This document shows, piece after piece, positions 53,987-63,600 of a stretch of DNA of 64,000 nucleotides (positions within the stretch are counted from its first letter, which is position 1; each line of letters opens with the position of its first letter). The stretch is taken from assembly GCA_022496785.1 (NCBI GenBank), contig SNAP01000001.1, positions 1 to 64,000 of the forward strand, read 5' to 3'. The notes under the pieces are model-generated. The model was not told where the DNA came from, searched no databases, and saw nothing but the letters and a program-made list of their open reading frames with translations. Position numbers and translations under genes: made by a program. This stretch comes from Marinilabiliaceae bacterium JC040 (lineage in GTDB: Bacteria; Bacteroidota; Bacteroidia; Bacteroidales; Marinifilaceae).

Positions 53987-54805
53987 ATGTATAAAGAACT
54001 TCAAACTTTAGTTGAGAAATGTTGGGAAAATAAGAACCTTCTTAAAGAAGATAAATATATCCATGCCATAGAAAAAGTTGTAGAACTCCTAGATAAAGGA
54101 GAATTAAGAACTGCAGAAAAAATTAATGATGAGTGGCAAATTAACGAATGGGTTAAAAAAGCTGTCCTTTTATATTTCCCAACTCAAAAAATGGAAACTA
54201 TAGAGGTCGGACCTTTTGAATTTCATGATAAAATAGCTCTTAAAAAGAATTATGCTGATCTTGGAGTTAGAGTCGTACCTCACGCTATAGCTAGATATGG
54301 ATCTTTTGTCGCTCCTGAAGTTATTATGATGCCTTCTTATGTAAATATTGGTGCTTATGTAGATAGCGGAACCATGGTTGACACATGGGCTACAGTAGGT
54401 TCTTGTGCTCAAATAGGTAAAAATGTTCATTTAAGTGGAGGTGTCGGTATTGGAGGTGTTCTTGAACCTATACAAGCTGCTCCTGTTATCATCGAAGACA
54501 ATTGCTTCATTGGTTCAAGATGTATTATTGTTGAAGGCGTTCATGTTGGTAAAGAAGCTGTATTAGGTGCTAATGTTGTTATCACTGGTTCTACTAAAAT
54601 TATTGACGTTAGTGGAGATGAACCTGTAGAATATATTGGACACATACCTCCTCGATCTGTTGTTATTCCAGGAAACAGAAAAAGAACATTCCCTGCAGGA
54701 GATTACTACCTTCCATGTGCTTTAATCATTGGAAAAAGAAAAGAATCTACAGATTTAAAAACTTCACTTAACAATGCTCTTAGAGATTTTGACGTTGCAG
54801 TATAA
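53987..54805 (+). CDS. dapD: Tetrahydrodipicolinate N-succinyltransferase
   Basis: 272 residues. It succinylates tetrahydrodipicolinate in the lysine and meso-diaminopimelate pathway. The N-terminal helical domain is followed by left-handed beta-helix hexapeptide repeats (about 95-220) with MMPSYVNIGAYVDSGTMVDTWATVGSC and GGVGIGGVLEPIQAAP. The product feeds peptidoglycan and lysine. tsaC follows after 12 bp, so it is likely the head of a four-gene unit. Confidence 0.95.
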   Translation: MYKELQTLVEKCWENKNLLKEDKYIHAIEKVVELLDKGELRTAEKINDEWQINEWVKKAVLLYFPTQKMETIEVGPFEFHDKIALKKNYADLGVRVVPHAIARYGSFVAPEVIMMPSYVNIGAYVDSGTMVDTWATVGSCAQIGKNVHLSGGVGIGGVLEPIQAAPVIIEDNCFIGSRCIIVEGVHVGKEAVLGANVVITGSTKIIDVSGDEPVEYIGHIPPRSVVIPGNRKRTFPAGDYYLPCALIIGKRKESTDLKTSLNNALRDFDVAV

Positions 54806-54817
54806 ACATTAGATATT

Positions 54818-55381
54818 ATGAAAGAAGATATTAAAAAAGCTGTTGAAGTTCTAAATAAAGGAGGAATAATCCTTTATCCTACCGATACGATTTGGGGTAT
54901 TGGATGCGATGCTACAAATGAAGAAGCTGTCAAAAGAATATACGATTTAAAAAAAAGAACAGATTCTAAATCTATGTTAGTTCTACTAGATAATCCTAAT
55001 AGACTAAGATCATATGTAGATACTGTTCCCGATATTGCTTGGGATCTTATTGAAACTAGCGATAAACCTATGACAATAATATATCCTAATGCAAAGAATC
55101 TAGCTAAAAATCTTGTAGCAGAAGATAATTCTATTGGTATAAGAATTACTAACGAAGAATTTTCTGCTGAACTTGCTTTTAGATTTAGAAAACCTATAGT
55201 TTCTACTTCCGCTAACATTAGTGGTAATCCAGCTGCAAAGAACTTTAGTGAAATAGATAAAGAAATTATTGACAATGTCGACTACGTTGTAAAATACAAA
55301 CAAGAAGACAATACTAAAAACTCTGCTTCATCTATTATAAAACTTGGTGTAGGAGGAGAAATTAAAATTATTAGAGATTAA
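54818..55381 (+). CDS. tsaC: L-threonylcarbamoyladenylate synthase
   Basis: 187 residues, the YrdC/Sua5 fold. It makes threonylcarbamoyl-AMP from Thr, bicarbonate and ATP for the t6A base of tRNA. Signatures are LYPTDTIWGIGCDATNEEAV, KRTDSKSMLVLLDN and SIGIRITN near the basic pocket, then PIVSTSANISGNPA. It stands 2 bp upstream of tsaB, the next protein of the same pathway. Confidence 0.9.
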   Translation: MKEDIKKAVEVLNKGGIILYPTDTIWGIGCDATNEEAVKRIYDLKKRTDSKSMLVLLDNPNRLRSYVDTVPDIAWDLIETSDKPMTIIYPNAKNLAKNLVAEDNSIGIRITNEEFSAELAFRFRKPIVSTSANISGNPAAKNFSEIDKEIIDNVDYVVKYKQEDNTKNSASSIIKLGVGGEIKIIRD

Positions 55382-55383
55382 TT

Positions 55384-56079
55384 ATGGCTACAATTATTAA
55401 TATTGATACTTCAACAGAAGTATGCTCTGTATCTTTAAGCAAAGATGGAAATCTAATTGGTATTAAAGAAAATAAAGATGGACTTAAACATGCTCAATTA
55501 GTTACTCTATATATTCAAGATCTTCTTAAAGAAGCTAATCTTGAAATTAAAAACCTAGATGCTATTGCTGTTAGTAAAGGTCCTGGTTCATATACTGGAC
55601 TAAGAATTGGTGTTTCTACTGCAAAAGGAATTTGTTATGGTGCTCAATTACCTCTAATAGCAATTGAAACTCTTCAAACTTTAACAGAAGGTGCTATTAA
55701 TTCTATTGAGCAACCTAATAAAGATGCGTGGTTTTGTCCTATGATTGATGCTAGAAGAATGGAAGTATATAATGCGTTCTACGACATTAATAATAATAAA
55801 ACAGTTGAAATCGCTGCTACTATTATCGATGATGAATCTTTCAAAGATATTCTAGATGAAAGAACTGTTTATTTCTTTGGTAATGGATCTGAAAAATGTA
55901 AAGAAACTATTAAACACCCTAATGCTATTTTTATCGATAATATTTCTAATTCTGCTTTAAATATGATAACTTTAGCTCATAAGGCCTTTAATAATCAATC
56001 ATTTGAAGATGTAGCTTATTTCGAACCTTTCTACTTGAAAGATTTTGTTGCTACTACTCCAAAGAAAAAGATGTTCTAA
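55384..56079 (+). CDS. tsaB: tRNA threonylcarbamoyladenosine biosynthesis protein TsaB
   Basis: 231 residues, an ASKHA-fold scaffold that pairs with TsaD and TsaE to put t6A on tRNA. It begins INIDTSTEVCSVSLSKDG and contains SKGPGSYTGLRIGVSTAKGICYG. tsaD and tsaE are not in the window. It lies between tsaC (2 bp) and the DUF3108 gene (3 bp). Confidence 0.93.
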   Translation: MATIINIDTSTEVCSVSLSKDGNLIGIKENKDGLKHAQLVTLYIQDLLKEANLEIKNLDAIAVSKGPGSYTGLRIGVSTAKGICYGAQLPLIAIETLQTLTEGAINSIEQPNKDAWFCPMIDARRMEVYNAFYDINNNKTVEIAATIIDDESFKDILDERTVYFFGNGSEKCKETIKHPNAIFIDNISNSALNMITLAHKAFNNQSFEDVAYFEPFYLKDFVATTPKKKMF

Positions 56080-56082
56080 ATT

Positions 56083-56838
56083 ATGAAGAAAACTCTTATC
56101 TGTTTTGCCATTTGTATCTATTCTTTTCTTTCTTTTGCTCAAGAAGATTGTTTTAAACCAGGAGAAGAATTATTCTACAATTTTAGATATGGATTCATTA
56201 ATGCAGGTAAGGGATCTTTAAAACTTAAAACAAAATCATATAAAAATATAAATTATCTATTTGCTGAAGCTATTGGTAAAACTACAGGTATCTTTTCTCT
56301 TTATAAAGTAAAAGATGTTTATGGATCGTATATCGATACTAAAACAGATTTACCAGTAGCTTGCATTAGAGATATCAAAGAAGGATCTTACGTTAGATAC
56401 GATGTTGGCACATTCCATAGAGACTCTTCGATGGTATATTCTTCTCAAAAAAAGAAATTCATTAAAGTAAAAGATAATGCTCTTGATATAGTTTCTGTAT
56501 ACTATTTTATTAGAAAACATTGTATTCACAATAATATGCAGAAAAATGACACTATTTCAATGAATACATATTTCGATTGTGAACCTTTTGATATAAAGAT
56601 TATTTACAAAGGGAATGAAATTATAAAATCTAAATTTGGGAAAATTAAATGCTATAAATTTATTCCTCTAGTAAAAAAAGGAAAACTATTCACTTCTAAA
56701 GATAATATAGAACTATATATTTCCGCTGACAATAATAAAATCCCTATTAAGGCGCGATTTAAAATATTTATTGGTGCCTTCGTATGCGAACTCGATGGTT
56801 TTAGAGGGCTATCTCATTCTTTTAGAATTATTAAGTAA
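56083..56838 (+). CDS. DUF3108 family exported protein
   Basis: 251 residues with a signal peptide (MKKTLICFAICIYSFLSFAQ). The mature part opens with GEELFYNFRYGFINAGKGSL, the DUF3108 mark, and is all-beta. The family is periplasmic and of unknown function. It starts 3 bp after tsaB, so it belongs to the dapD-tsaC-tsaB transcript, which puts an envelope protein behind tRNA-modification genes. Confidence 0.83.
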   Translation: MKKTLICFAICIYSFLSFAQEDCFKPGEELFYNFRYGFINAGKGSLKLKTKSYKNINYLFAEAIGKTTGIFSLYKVKDVYGSYIDTKTDLPVACIRDIKEGSYVRYDVGTFHRDSSMVYSSQKKKFIKVKDNALDIVSVYYFIRKHCIHNNMQKNDTISMNTYFDCEPFDIKIIYKGNEIIKSKFGKIKCYKFIPLVKKGKLFTSKDNIELYISADNNKIPIKARFKIFIGAFVCELDGFRGLSHSFRIIK

Positions 56839-56890
56839 GTATTTATTCATGTTTTTCTTTAAAAATAATCTGATTTAAGCATTAATTATT

Positions 56891-56898
56891 TAATTTTG
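56891..56898 (+). promoter_or_regulatory. -7 box of efp
   Basis: TAATTTTG matches TAnnTTTG, with a leader of about 45 nt to the ATG at 56949. Confidence 0.5.
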
Positions 56899-56948
56899 CG
56901 AGGAATTTTCTTTAACAAGTATATAATAATCAATTAAATAAACACAAT

Positions 56949-57518
56949 ATGGCAGATACTACAGATATCAAAAATGGAGTTTGTATAAAATTCAAAGAGG
57001 GTTTATATTCAGTTGTTTCTTTTCAACATGTAAAACCAGGTAAAGGTCCAGCTTTTGTTAGAACTAAATTAAAAAATGTTGTTACTGGTAAAGTAATCGA
57101 CAATACTTTTAACTCAGGAGTTAAAATTGACATTGCAAGAATAGAGAGAAGATCTTATCAATTCTTATATAAAGATGATATGGGTTACAATATCATGAAC
57201 ACTGAAACTTACGATCAAATAGCTATTGAAGAAAGTCTTATCAACTCTCCTCAATTCCTTAAAGATGGTGATATTGTTGAACTTGTTTCTCATGCTGATA
57301 CTGAAACTCCTCTTTTCGTTGAGCTTGCTCCTAACACTGTTTTAGAAATTACTTACACAGAACCAGGACTAAAAGGTGATACTGCATCATCTACAGCATT
57401 AAAACCAGCTACTGTTGAAACAGGTGCAACTGTAATGGTTCCTTTATTTATCAATCAAGGTGATAAAATTAAAATCGACACTAAAGAAGGTTCTTATATG
57501 GAAAGAGTTAAAGCTTAA
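56949..57518 (+). CDS. efp: Translation elongation factor P
   Basis: 189 residues. It relieves ribosome stalling at polyproline. Three beta-barrel domains are present; the loop that reaches the peptidyl centre is KPGKGPAF with Lys32 at the site that is modified in other bacteria. The C-terminal signature ([17 protein letters not shown]) is intact. The modification enzymes are not in the window. It is a single-gene transcript with its own terminator. Confidence 0.96.
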   Translation: MADTTDIKNGVCIKFKEGLYSVVSFQHVKPGKGPAFVRTKLKNVVTGKVIDNTFNSGVKIDIARIERRSYQFLYKDDMGYNIMNTETYDQIAIEESLINSPQFLKDGDIVELVSHADTETPLFVELAPNTVLEITYTEPGLKGDTASSTALKPATVETGATVMVPLFINQGDKIKIDTKEGSYMERVKA

Positions 57519-57534
57519 TCCTATTATAAATACA

Positions 57535-57570
57535 AAAAAAAGCCAAGTATTTAATAATACTTGGCTTTTT
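57535..57570. terminator. efp terminator
   Basis: A long stem (AAAAAGCCAAGTATT / AATACTTGGCTTTTT) with a TAAT loop and T run. Its symmetry would also stop transcription from the convergent rnc side. Confidence 0.88.
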
Positions 57571-57616
57571 TATTTCTTTTAATTAAGATTTTTAATCTCT
57601 AGTAGTTTAAGATGTT

Positions 57617-58336
57617 TTATTCACATAAGTGACCTAAAACCTCTTTAGCAGCCTTCTGCTCTGCCTCTTTTTTTGAATTACCTTTCCCTTCTCCAAGTAG
57701 ATCTCCTTCGATTAAGATATGAGATATAAAAGCATTTCCTTTTGAAATTGGAACTATATCTTCTGTATTAAAAACAAGATCCTTTTTATGCTTCTGTGCC
57801 CACTCTACCAACCTACTCTTATAATTTGTATCTAGCTCAACAAGCTTTTCTATATCTATATATTTTGGGAATATATGTCTCTCAATAAAATCTTTTGTAA
57901 CGGTATAACCTTGATCTAGATATATAGCCCCTATAAAAGATTCAAAAACGTCTCCGTAGATATGCTTATTTCTTGATAAATCAGCTTTCGCTATTACTTC
58001 CTTGTCTAGTCCAAGTTTAATAGCTAATTTATTAAGAGATTGCCTACTTACAATTTTTGATCGTAATTGAGTTAAAAATCCTTCCCCTTTATATGGAAAA
58101 AACTTATAAAGCATTTCGGCGACAATAGATCCTAAAATAGCATCACCTAAAAATTCAAGCCTTTCGTTATTTATCGCAAATCCATCTTTATAGACTGATG
58201 CCGATCTATGAACTAAAGCCAAGCGAAAGATATCTTCATTTTTAGGAACAAAGCCTAAATCTGAAATAGACAATCCATAAAACTTCTTCCTAGAAAAAAG
58301 GCGAAGTTTTATGGATTGTATCAGTTTTGTCTTCAC
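57617..58336 (-). CDS. rnc: Ribonuclease III
   Basis: 239 residues. The RNase III domain has NERLEFLGDAILGSIVAE with catalytic Glu/Asp (about 57-74) and the second acid cluster DVFESFIGAIYLDQG (about 128-142). A C-terminal dsRNA-binding domain (YKSRLVEWAQ ... GKGNSKKEAEQKAAKEVL) ends the protein. It processes rRNA and structured RNA. It is the last gene of the acpP-fabF-rnc unit, 6 bp after fabF. Confidence 0.94.
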   Translation of the reverse strand: MKTKLIQSIKLRLFSRKKFYGLSISDLGFVPKNEDIFRLALVHRSASVYKDGFAINNERLEFLGDAILGSIVAEMLYKFFPYKGEGFLTQLRSKIVSRQSLNKLAIKLGLDKEVIAKADLSRNKHIYGDVFESFIGAIYLDQGYTVTKDFIERHIFPKYIDIEKLVELDTNYKSRLVEWAQKHKKDLVFNTEDIVPISKGNAFISHILIEGDLLGEGKGNSKKEAEQKAAKEVLGHLCE

Positions 58337-58342
58337 AAATAC

Positions 58343-59587
58343 CTATTCTGCTATTTGTTTAACAACTATACATGCATTGTGACCTCCAAAACCGAATGTA
58401 TTACTCATTGCAACTTTGATATCCCTTTGTTGAGCCTTGTTGAATGTAAAATTCATTTTAGGATCCAGCTCTGGATCAAGTTCAAAATGGTTAATTGTCG
58501 GAGGTACTAATGAATTATTCATAGCCAATACAGATGCAATTGCTTCGACAGCTCCAGCTGCACCAAGCAAGTGACCAGTCATAGACTTAGTTGAACTAAT
58601 GTTTAATTCATAAGCATGTTCACCAAATACTCCTTTAATAGCACCTGGTTCTGAAATATCTCCAAGACCTGTTGATGTACCATGTACATTGATATAATCA
58701 ACGTCTTCTAGATTTACATTAGCATCTTCTAATGCTAATTTCATAACATCTAATGCTCCCTCTCCAGATGGGGCTGTCATATGATATGCATCATCATTAA
58801 CTGCACCTCCTGCAAGTTCTGCATAGATTGTAGCTCCACGTTTTACAGCGTGGTCATACTCCTCAAGCATCAATGCTCCTGCTCCTTCAGCCATAACAAA
58901 TCCATCTCTGTCTTTGTCAAATGGTCTTGAAGCTGTTTTTGGATCATCATTTCTTGTTGATATAGCTTTCATTGAATTGAAACCACCTACACCTGCTTGT
59001 GTAATTGCAGCTTCAGATCCACCAGCTAACATCATATCTGCTTTTCCTAATCTTATCTCGTTAAATGCAGAATAAATTGCATGAGATGAAGATGAACAAG
59101 CTGATACTGTTGTGAAGTTTGGTCCTTTAAAACCATGTTTAATTGCGATATGACCACCAGCCATATTTGCAATTATTTTTGGTATATAAAATGGACTAAA
59201 TCTTGGAGTTCCGTCACCTAATACGAAGTTTTTATCTTCTTCGTAAAAAGTTTCTAATCCTCCAATACCTACACCCCAAATAATTCCTACTCGTTTAAGG
59301 TTGATTCCTTCAGTCATTTTTGCATCGGCTATAGCTTGATCTCCAGCTATAATTCCAAATTGCGAAAAACGATCTAATTTTCTCACCTCTTTACGATCAA
59401 AAAATGCTTTTGGGTCGTAATTTTTAACTTCACAAGCGAACTGAGTCCTAAACTTTGAAGCATCAAAACGAGTAATAGGGGCAGCTCCACTAACTCCGTT
59501 TTTCAAGCTGTCCCAAAACTCTGAGATGTTATTACCTACTGGGTTTATTGTCCCAAGGCCAGTTATAACTACTCGTTTTAATTCCAT
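58343..59587 (-). CDS. fabF: 3-oxoacyl-[acyl-carrier-protein] synthase II
   Basis: 414 residues. It condenses malonyl-ACP with acyl-ACP in fatty-acid elongation. It begins ITGLGTINPVGNN. The active Cys is in VSACSSSSHAIYSAFNEI, and the two His lie in NVHGTSTGLGD and TKSMTGHLLGAAG; the tail is FGFGGHNAC. It lies 23 bp after acpP and 6 bp before rnc, an order common to many bacteria. Confidence 0.95.
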   Translation of the reverse strand: MELKRVVITGLGTINPVGNNISEFWDSLKNGVSGAAPITRFDASKFRTQFACEVKNYDPKAFFDRKEVRKLDRFSQFGIIAGDQAIADAKMTEGINLKRVGIIWGVGIGGLETFYEEDKNFVLGDGTPRFSPFYIPKIIANMAGGHIAIKHGFKGPNFTTVSACSSSSHAIYSAFNEIRLGKADMMLAGGSEAAITQAGVGGFNSMKAISTRNDDPKTASRPFDKDRDGFVMAEGAGALMLEEYDHAVKRGATIYAELAGGAVNDDAYHMTAPSGEGALDVMKLALEDANVNLEDVDYINVHGTSTGLGDISEPGAIKGVFGEHAYELNISSTKSMTGHLLGAAGAVEAIASVLAMNNSLVPPTINHFELDPELDPKMNFTFNKAQQRDIKVAMSNTFGFGGHNACIVVKQIAE

Positions 59588-59610
59588 GAATTCTTAAATT
59601 GAATTATTAA

Positions 59611-59844
59611 CTAAGCGTTTGCTTCTACATAAGAAACTGCATCACCTACTGTTGCAATTTTTTCTGCTTGATCATCTGGAATTGTAATATTGAATTCTTT
59701 TTCAAATTCCATGATTAACTCAACTGTGTCTAAAGAATCAGCACCTAAGTCATTTGTGAAACTTGCTTCTGGCTTTACTTCTGATTCATCAACACCTAAC
59801 TTGTCAACGATAATTGCTTTTACTGTAGTTGCAATGTCAGACAT
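59611..59844 (-). CDS. acpP: Acyl carrier protein
   Basis: 77 residues, acidic, helical. Ser37 in [10 protein letters not shown] carries 4'-phosphopantetheine. It is the first gene of the acpP-fabF-rnc operon and holds growing fatty acyl chains. A minus-strand TAACTTTG box lies about 90 bp upstream. Confidence 0.96.
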   Translation of the reverse strand: MSDIATTVKAIIVDKLGVDESEVKPEASFTNDLGADSLDTVELIMEFEKEFNITIPDDQAEKIATVGDAVSYVEANA

Positions 59845-59932
59845 AACTTTAATTTTTAATTGAACAATAATTTTTTCTTTTACTAATAGATCTAAATCCC
59901 TATTAAACGGAATTTTAGAGTCTAATTAGTCG

Positions 59933-59940
59933 CAAAGTTA
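59933..59940 (-). promoter_or_regulatory. -7 box of the acpP-fabF-rnc operon
   Basis: On the minus strand TAACTTTG matches TAnnTTTG, with a near match TTTC at the -33 position. The leader to acpP is about 83 nt. Confidence 0.55.
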
Positions 59941-60026
59941 TATTTTATTTTTTTCTATGAAAATTTTTTCACTCAAACTTAAAGTTTTTATACTTTTAGA
60001 GCTTATAAATTTATAAAAATCAAACC

Positions 60027-60599
60027 ATGACTAATATAGCCCTATTCGCTTCTGGTTCAGGAACTAACGTAGAGAATATTACAAAATATTTCTCTGAAAA
60101 TAAAGAAATTAATGTGGTACATTTATTTTGTAACAAACAAAATGCTTTTGTACTAGAAAGAGCTAAAAATCTTCAACTTCCTTATACTGTGTTTAATAGA
60201 GATGAATTTTACAATTCTAATGATATTATTAACAAATTAAACACACTTGATGTTGACTATATCGTTCTAGCGGGTTTTTTATGGTTAATCCCTCAGAATC
60301 TAATTCATGAATTTCATAACAAAATAATCAATGTTCACCCTGCTCTACTTCCTAATTACGGAGGTAAAGGTATGTATGGTATGAATGTACATAATGAAGT
60401 TATCAAGAACAAAGAAAAAGAATCAGGTATAACAGTACATTTCGTGAATGAGAAATATGATGATGGAAATATTATTGCTCAAAAGAAATGTTCTATAGAT
60501 ATCAACGATAATCCTAACGACCTTGCTGAAAAAATACATAAATTAGAACAAAATTTCTTCCCTTCTATTATTGAAGACTTAATTAATAACAATATCTAA
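60027..60599 (+). CDS. purN: Phosphoribosylglycinamide formyltransferase
   Basis: 190 residues. It transfers formyl from 10-formyl-THF to GAR in purine synthesis. It begins IALFASGSGTNVENI; the active site has INVHPALLPNYGGKGMYG (Asn and His) and GITVHFVNEKYDDGNIIAQ with the catalytic Asp. dnaE begins 1 bp after its stop, so the two are co-transcribed. Confidence 0.94.
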   Translation: MTNIALFASGSGTNVENITKYFSENKEINVVHLFCNKQNAFVLERAKNLQLPYTVFNRDEFYNSNDIINKLNTLDVDYIVLAGFLWLIPQNLIHEFHNKIINVHPALLPNYGGKGMYGMNVHNEVIKNKEKESGITVHFVNEKYDDGNIIAQKKCSIDINDNPNDLAEKIHKLEQNFFPSIIEDLINNNI

Positions 60600-60600
60600 T

Positions 60601-63600
60601 ATGCATAAATTTACACACCTTCATGTCCACTCTCAATTCTCAATTCTTGATGGTGCTACTAATATTAACCTTCTAGTTGAAAAAGTAAAAAATGATGGTA
60701 TGTCTGCTGTGGCTCTTACCGACCACGGCAATATGTATGGAACTAAACTGTTCTATGATATTTGTAAATCTAATGGAGTAAAACCCATTCTTGGAATTGA
60801 AGCTTATGTTGCAAGAAATAATAGATTCTCTCAATCTAATAAAGAAGATAGGTCGGGACATCACCTTATTGTACTTGCTAAAAACGAAAAAGGATATCAA
60901 AATCTTGTAAAACTCACTTCTCTATCTTTTATAGAAGGATTCTACTACAGACCCCGAATTGATAAAGAAATACTTGAAAAATATAAAGAAGGATTAATAG
61001 TTTCGTCTGCATGTCTTGGAGGTGAAATTCCTCAGAAAATCATGAATAATGATATTGAAGGTGCAAAAGAAGCTGCCAAATGGTATAAATCTGTCTTTGG
61101 AGATGATTTCTATTTAGAAATTATGAGACATAAATCTGGTAATCCTGAAATAGACAATAATATATACAACAATCAAGTATTATGCAATGAAGCTATTATT
61201 AAGATTGCTAAAGAACTTGATATAAAAGTCATTGCTACAAATGACGTTCATTTTTTAAACGCTGAAGATGCAGAAGCTCACGACATCCTTATTTGCTTAA
61301 ATACTGGTAGAGATATCGACGACCCAAATAGAATGAGATATACTAGACAGGAATGGTTTAAAACTCAAGAAGAAATTAACACTCTTTTCGAAGATATACC
61401 AGAAGCAGTTAGTAATACTCAGGAAATAACTGACAAAATTGAGATCTATGAACTCGATCACGATCCTATTATGCCAGACTTCCCTATACCAGAAGAATTT
61501 AGTGATGATGATGATTATTTAAAATATCTTACTTACGAAGGTGCCAAAACAAGATATGGCGACCCTATGCCTGATGATATAAAAGAACGTATAGATTTCG
61601 AACTTGAAACTATAAAAAATATGGGATTCCCAGGATACTTTCTTATTGTTCAAGATTTTATTAGAGCTGGTAGAGACATGGGGGTAATTGTTGGACCTGG
61701 TAGAGGTTCTGCAGCTGGTAGTGCTGTTGCCTATTGTACTGGTATTACAAATATCGACCCTATAAAATACGATCTACTTTTTGAGAGATTCTTAAACCCA
61801 GACAGAATTTCCATGCCCGATATAGATATCGACTTTGACGATAACGGTCGTCAACAAGTTATGGACTGGGTAACTGAGAAATATGGTAAAGATAAAGTAG
61901 CACATATAATCACTTTTGGTTCTATGGCAACTAAGTCTGCCATTAAAGATGTTGCAAGAGTTTTAAGACTAGAACTTTCTGAAGCAAATAGATTAGCTAA
62001 GATGGTTCCAGAAGGTCCTAAAATGTCATTTAAAAAGGCTTATAAAGAGAATCCTGATCTTGAGAAAGAAAGAAATTCCTCTAATTCTCTTATTAGTAAA
62101 ACCTTGGGACTTGCCGAGATACTTGAAGGATCGATAAGGCAAACAGGTGTTCACGCATGTGGAGTACTTATTGGTAAGTATCCTCTTATCGAAAACATTC
62201 CTGTTACTCCATCAAAAGATGACGATTTATTAACTACACAGTATGATGGTAGATTTGTTGAACCTGTAGGAATTCTTAAAATGGACTTCTTAGGGCTAAA
62301 AACATTATCTATTATAAAAGATTGTCTGCTAAACATTAAAGATTCTAGAAATATTGATATTAATATAGATGAAATTCCTTTAGATGATGAATTAGCTTTC
62401 AAACTATTCTGTAATGGTGAAACAACAGGTATATTCCAGTTTGAATCTCCTGGTATGAAAAAGCATTTAAAATCTCTTCAACCAAGTAGATTTGAAGATT
62501 TAGTTGCAATGAATGCCCTATATCGCCCTGGTCCAATGGAGTATATTCCTAAATTTATTGAACGTAAACACGGGCGTGAAGAAATAATATACGACCATCC
62601 ATTAATGGAACCTTACTTGAATAATACCTATGGAATTACAGTATATCAAGAGCAGGTGATGTTACAATCTCGTGCCCTAGCAGGATTTACTCGTGGTATG
62701 TCCGATTCCTTAAGAAAGGCTATGGGTAAAAAGAAGATTAAAGAAATGGATAAACTTAAAGTTAAGTTTATTGAAGGATGTCATGCTAATAAAGAGTTTG
62801 TAGAAGGCTTTGAAAAGAATAAAAACACAAATAAAAATTACACAGAAAACAAAATAAAAACTCTTGACGATTTAATTGAAAAGATATGGAGCGACTGGGA
62901 AGCTTTTGCTTCATACGCATTTAATAAATCTCACTCTGTTTGTTACGCTTATATCGCATACCAAACAGGTTATCTTAAGGCTCATTATCCTGCTGAATTT
63001 ATGGCTGCTGTACTTTCTCACAATTTATCTCAAATTGAGAAAGTAAGTATATTTATGGATGAATGTAAAAGAATGGGAATTCCTGTTCTAACTCCTGATG
63101 TTAACGAATCATTAGATCGATTTGCAGTTAACAAAAAAGGAGAAATTCGTTTTGCAATGTCAGCTATAAAAGGTGTTGGGGATGCTGCTGTTAACACTAT
63201 AATTACAGAAAGAAAAGAAAATGGAACTTTCACTGATATCTACGATTTCTTTAAAAGAGCAAACTTAAGAACTGTAAATAAAAAAACAGTAGAAAGTCTT
63301 ATTATGGCAGGAGGTTTTGATAGCTTTGGATACAACAGAAGTCAATTCTTCAACTCTCCTAACGCTAAAGATACTATTCTTGAAAACCTTATTCGTTTTG
63401 GAAATAAAGTACAAGAAGAAAACAACAATAGCGTATTATCTCTATTTGGAGGTATGGAAGATTTCTCTATTAACAACCCAGAAATTCCTGCTTGCAACGA
63501 ATGGACTGATATTGAAACTGCCAATAAAGAAAAAGAATTAATTGGTATTTATCTTACTTCTCATCCTCTTGATAATTACAAAATAATTGTTGATAACTAT

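Noticed and set aside
57535-57570. Small RNA gene between efp and rnc
   Set aside because: The hairpin is fully explained as a shared terminator of convergent genes.
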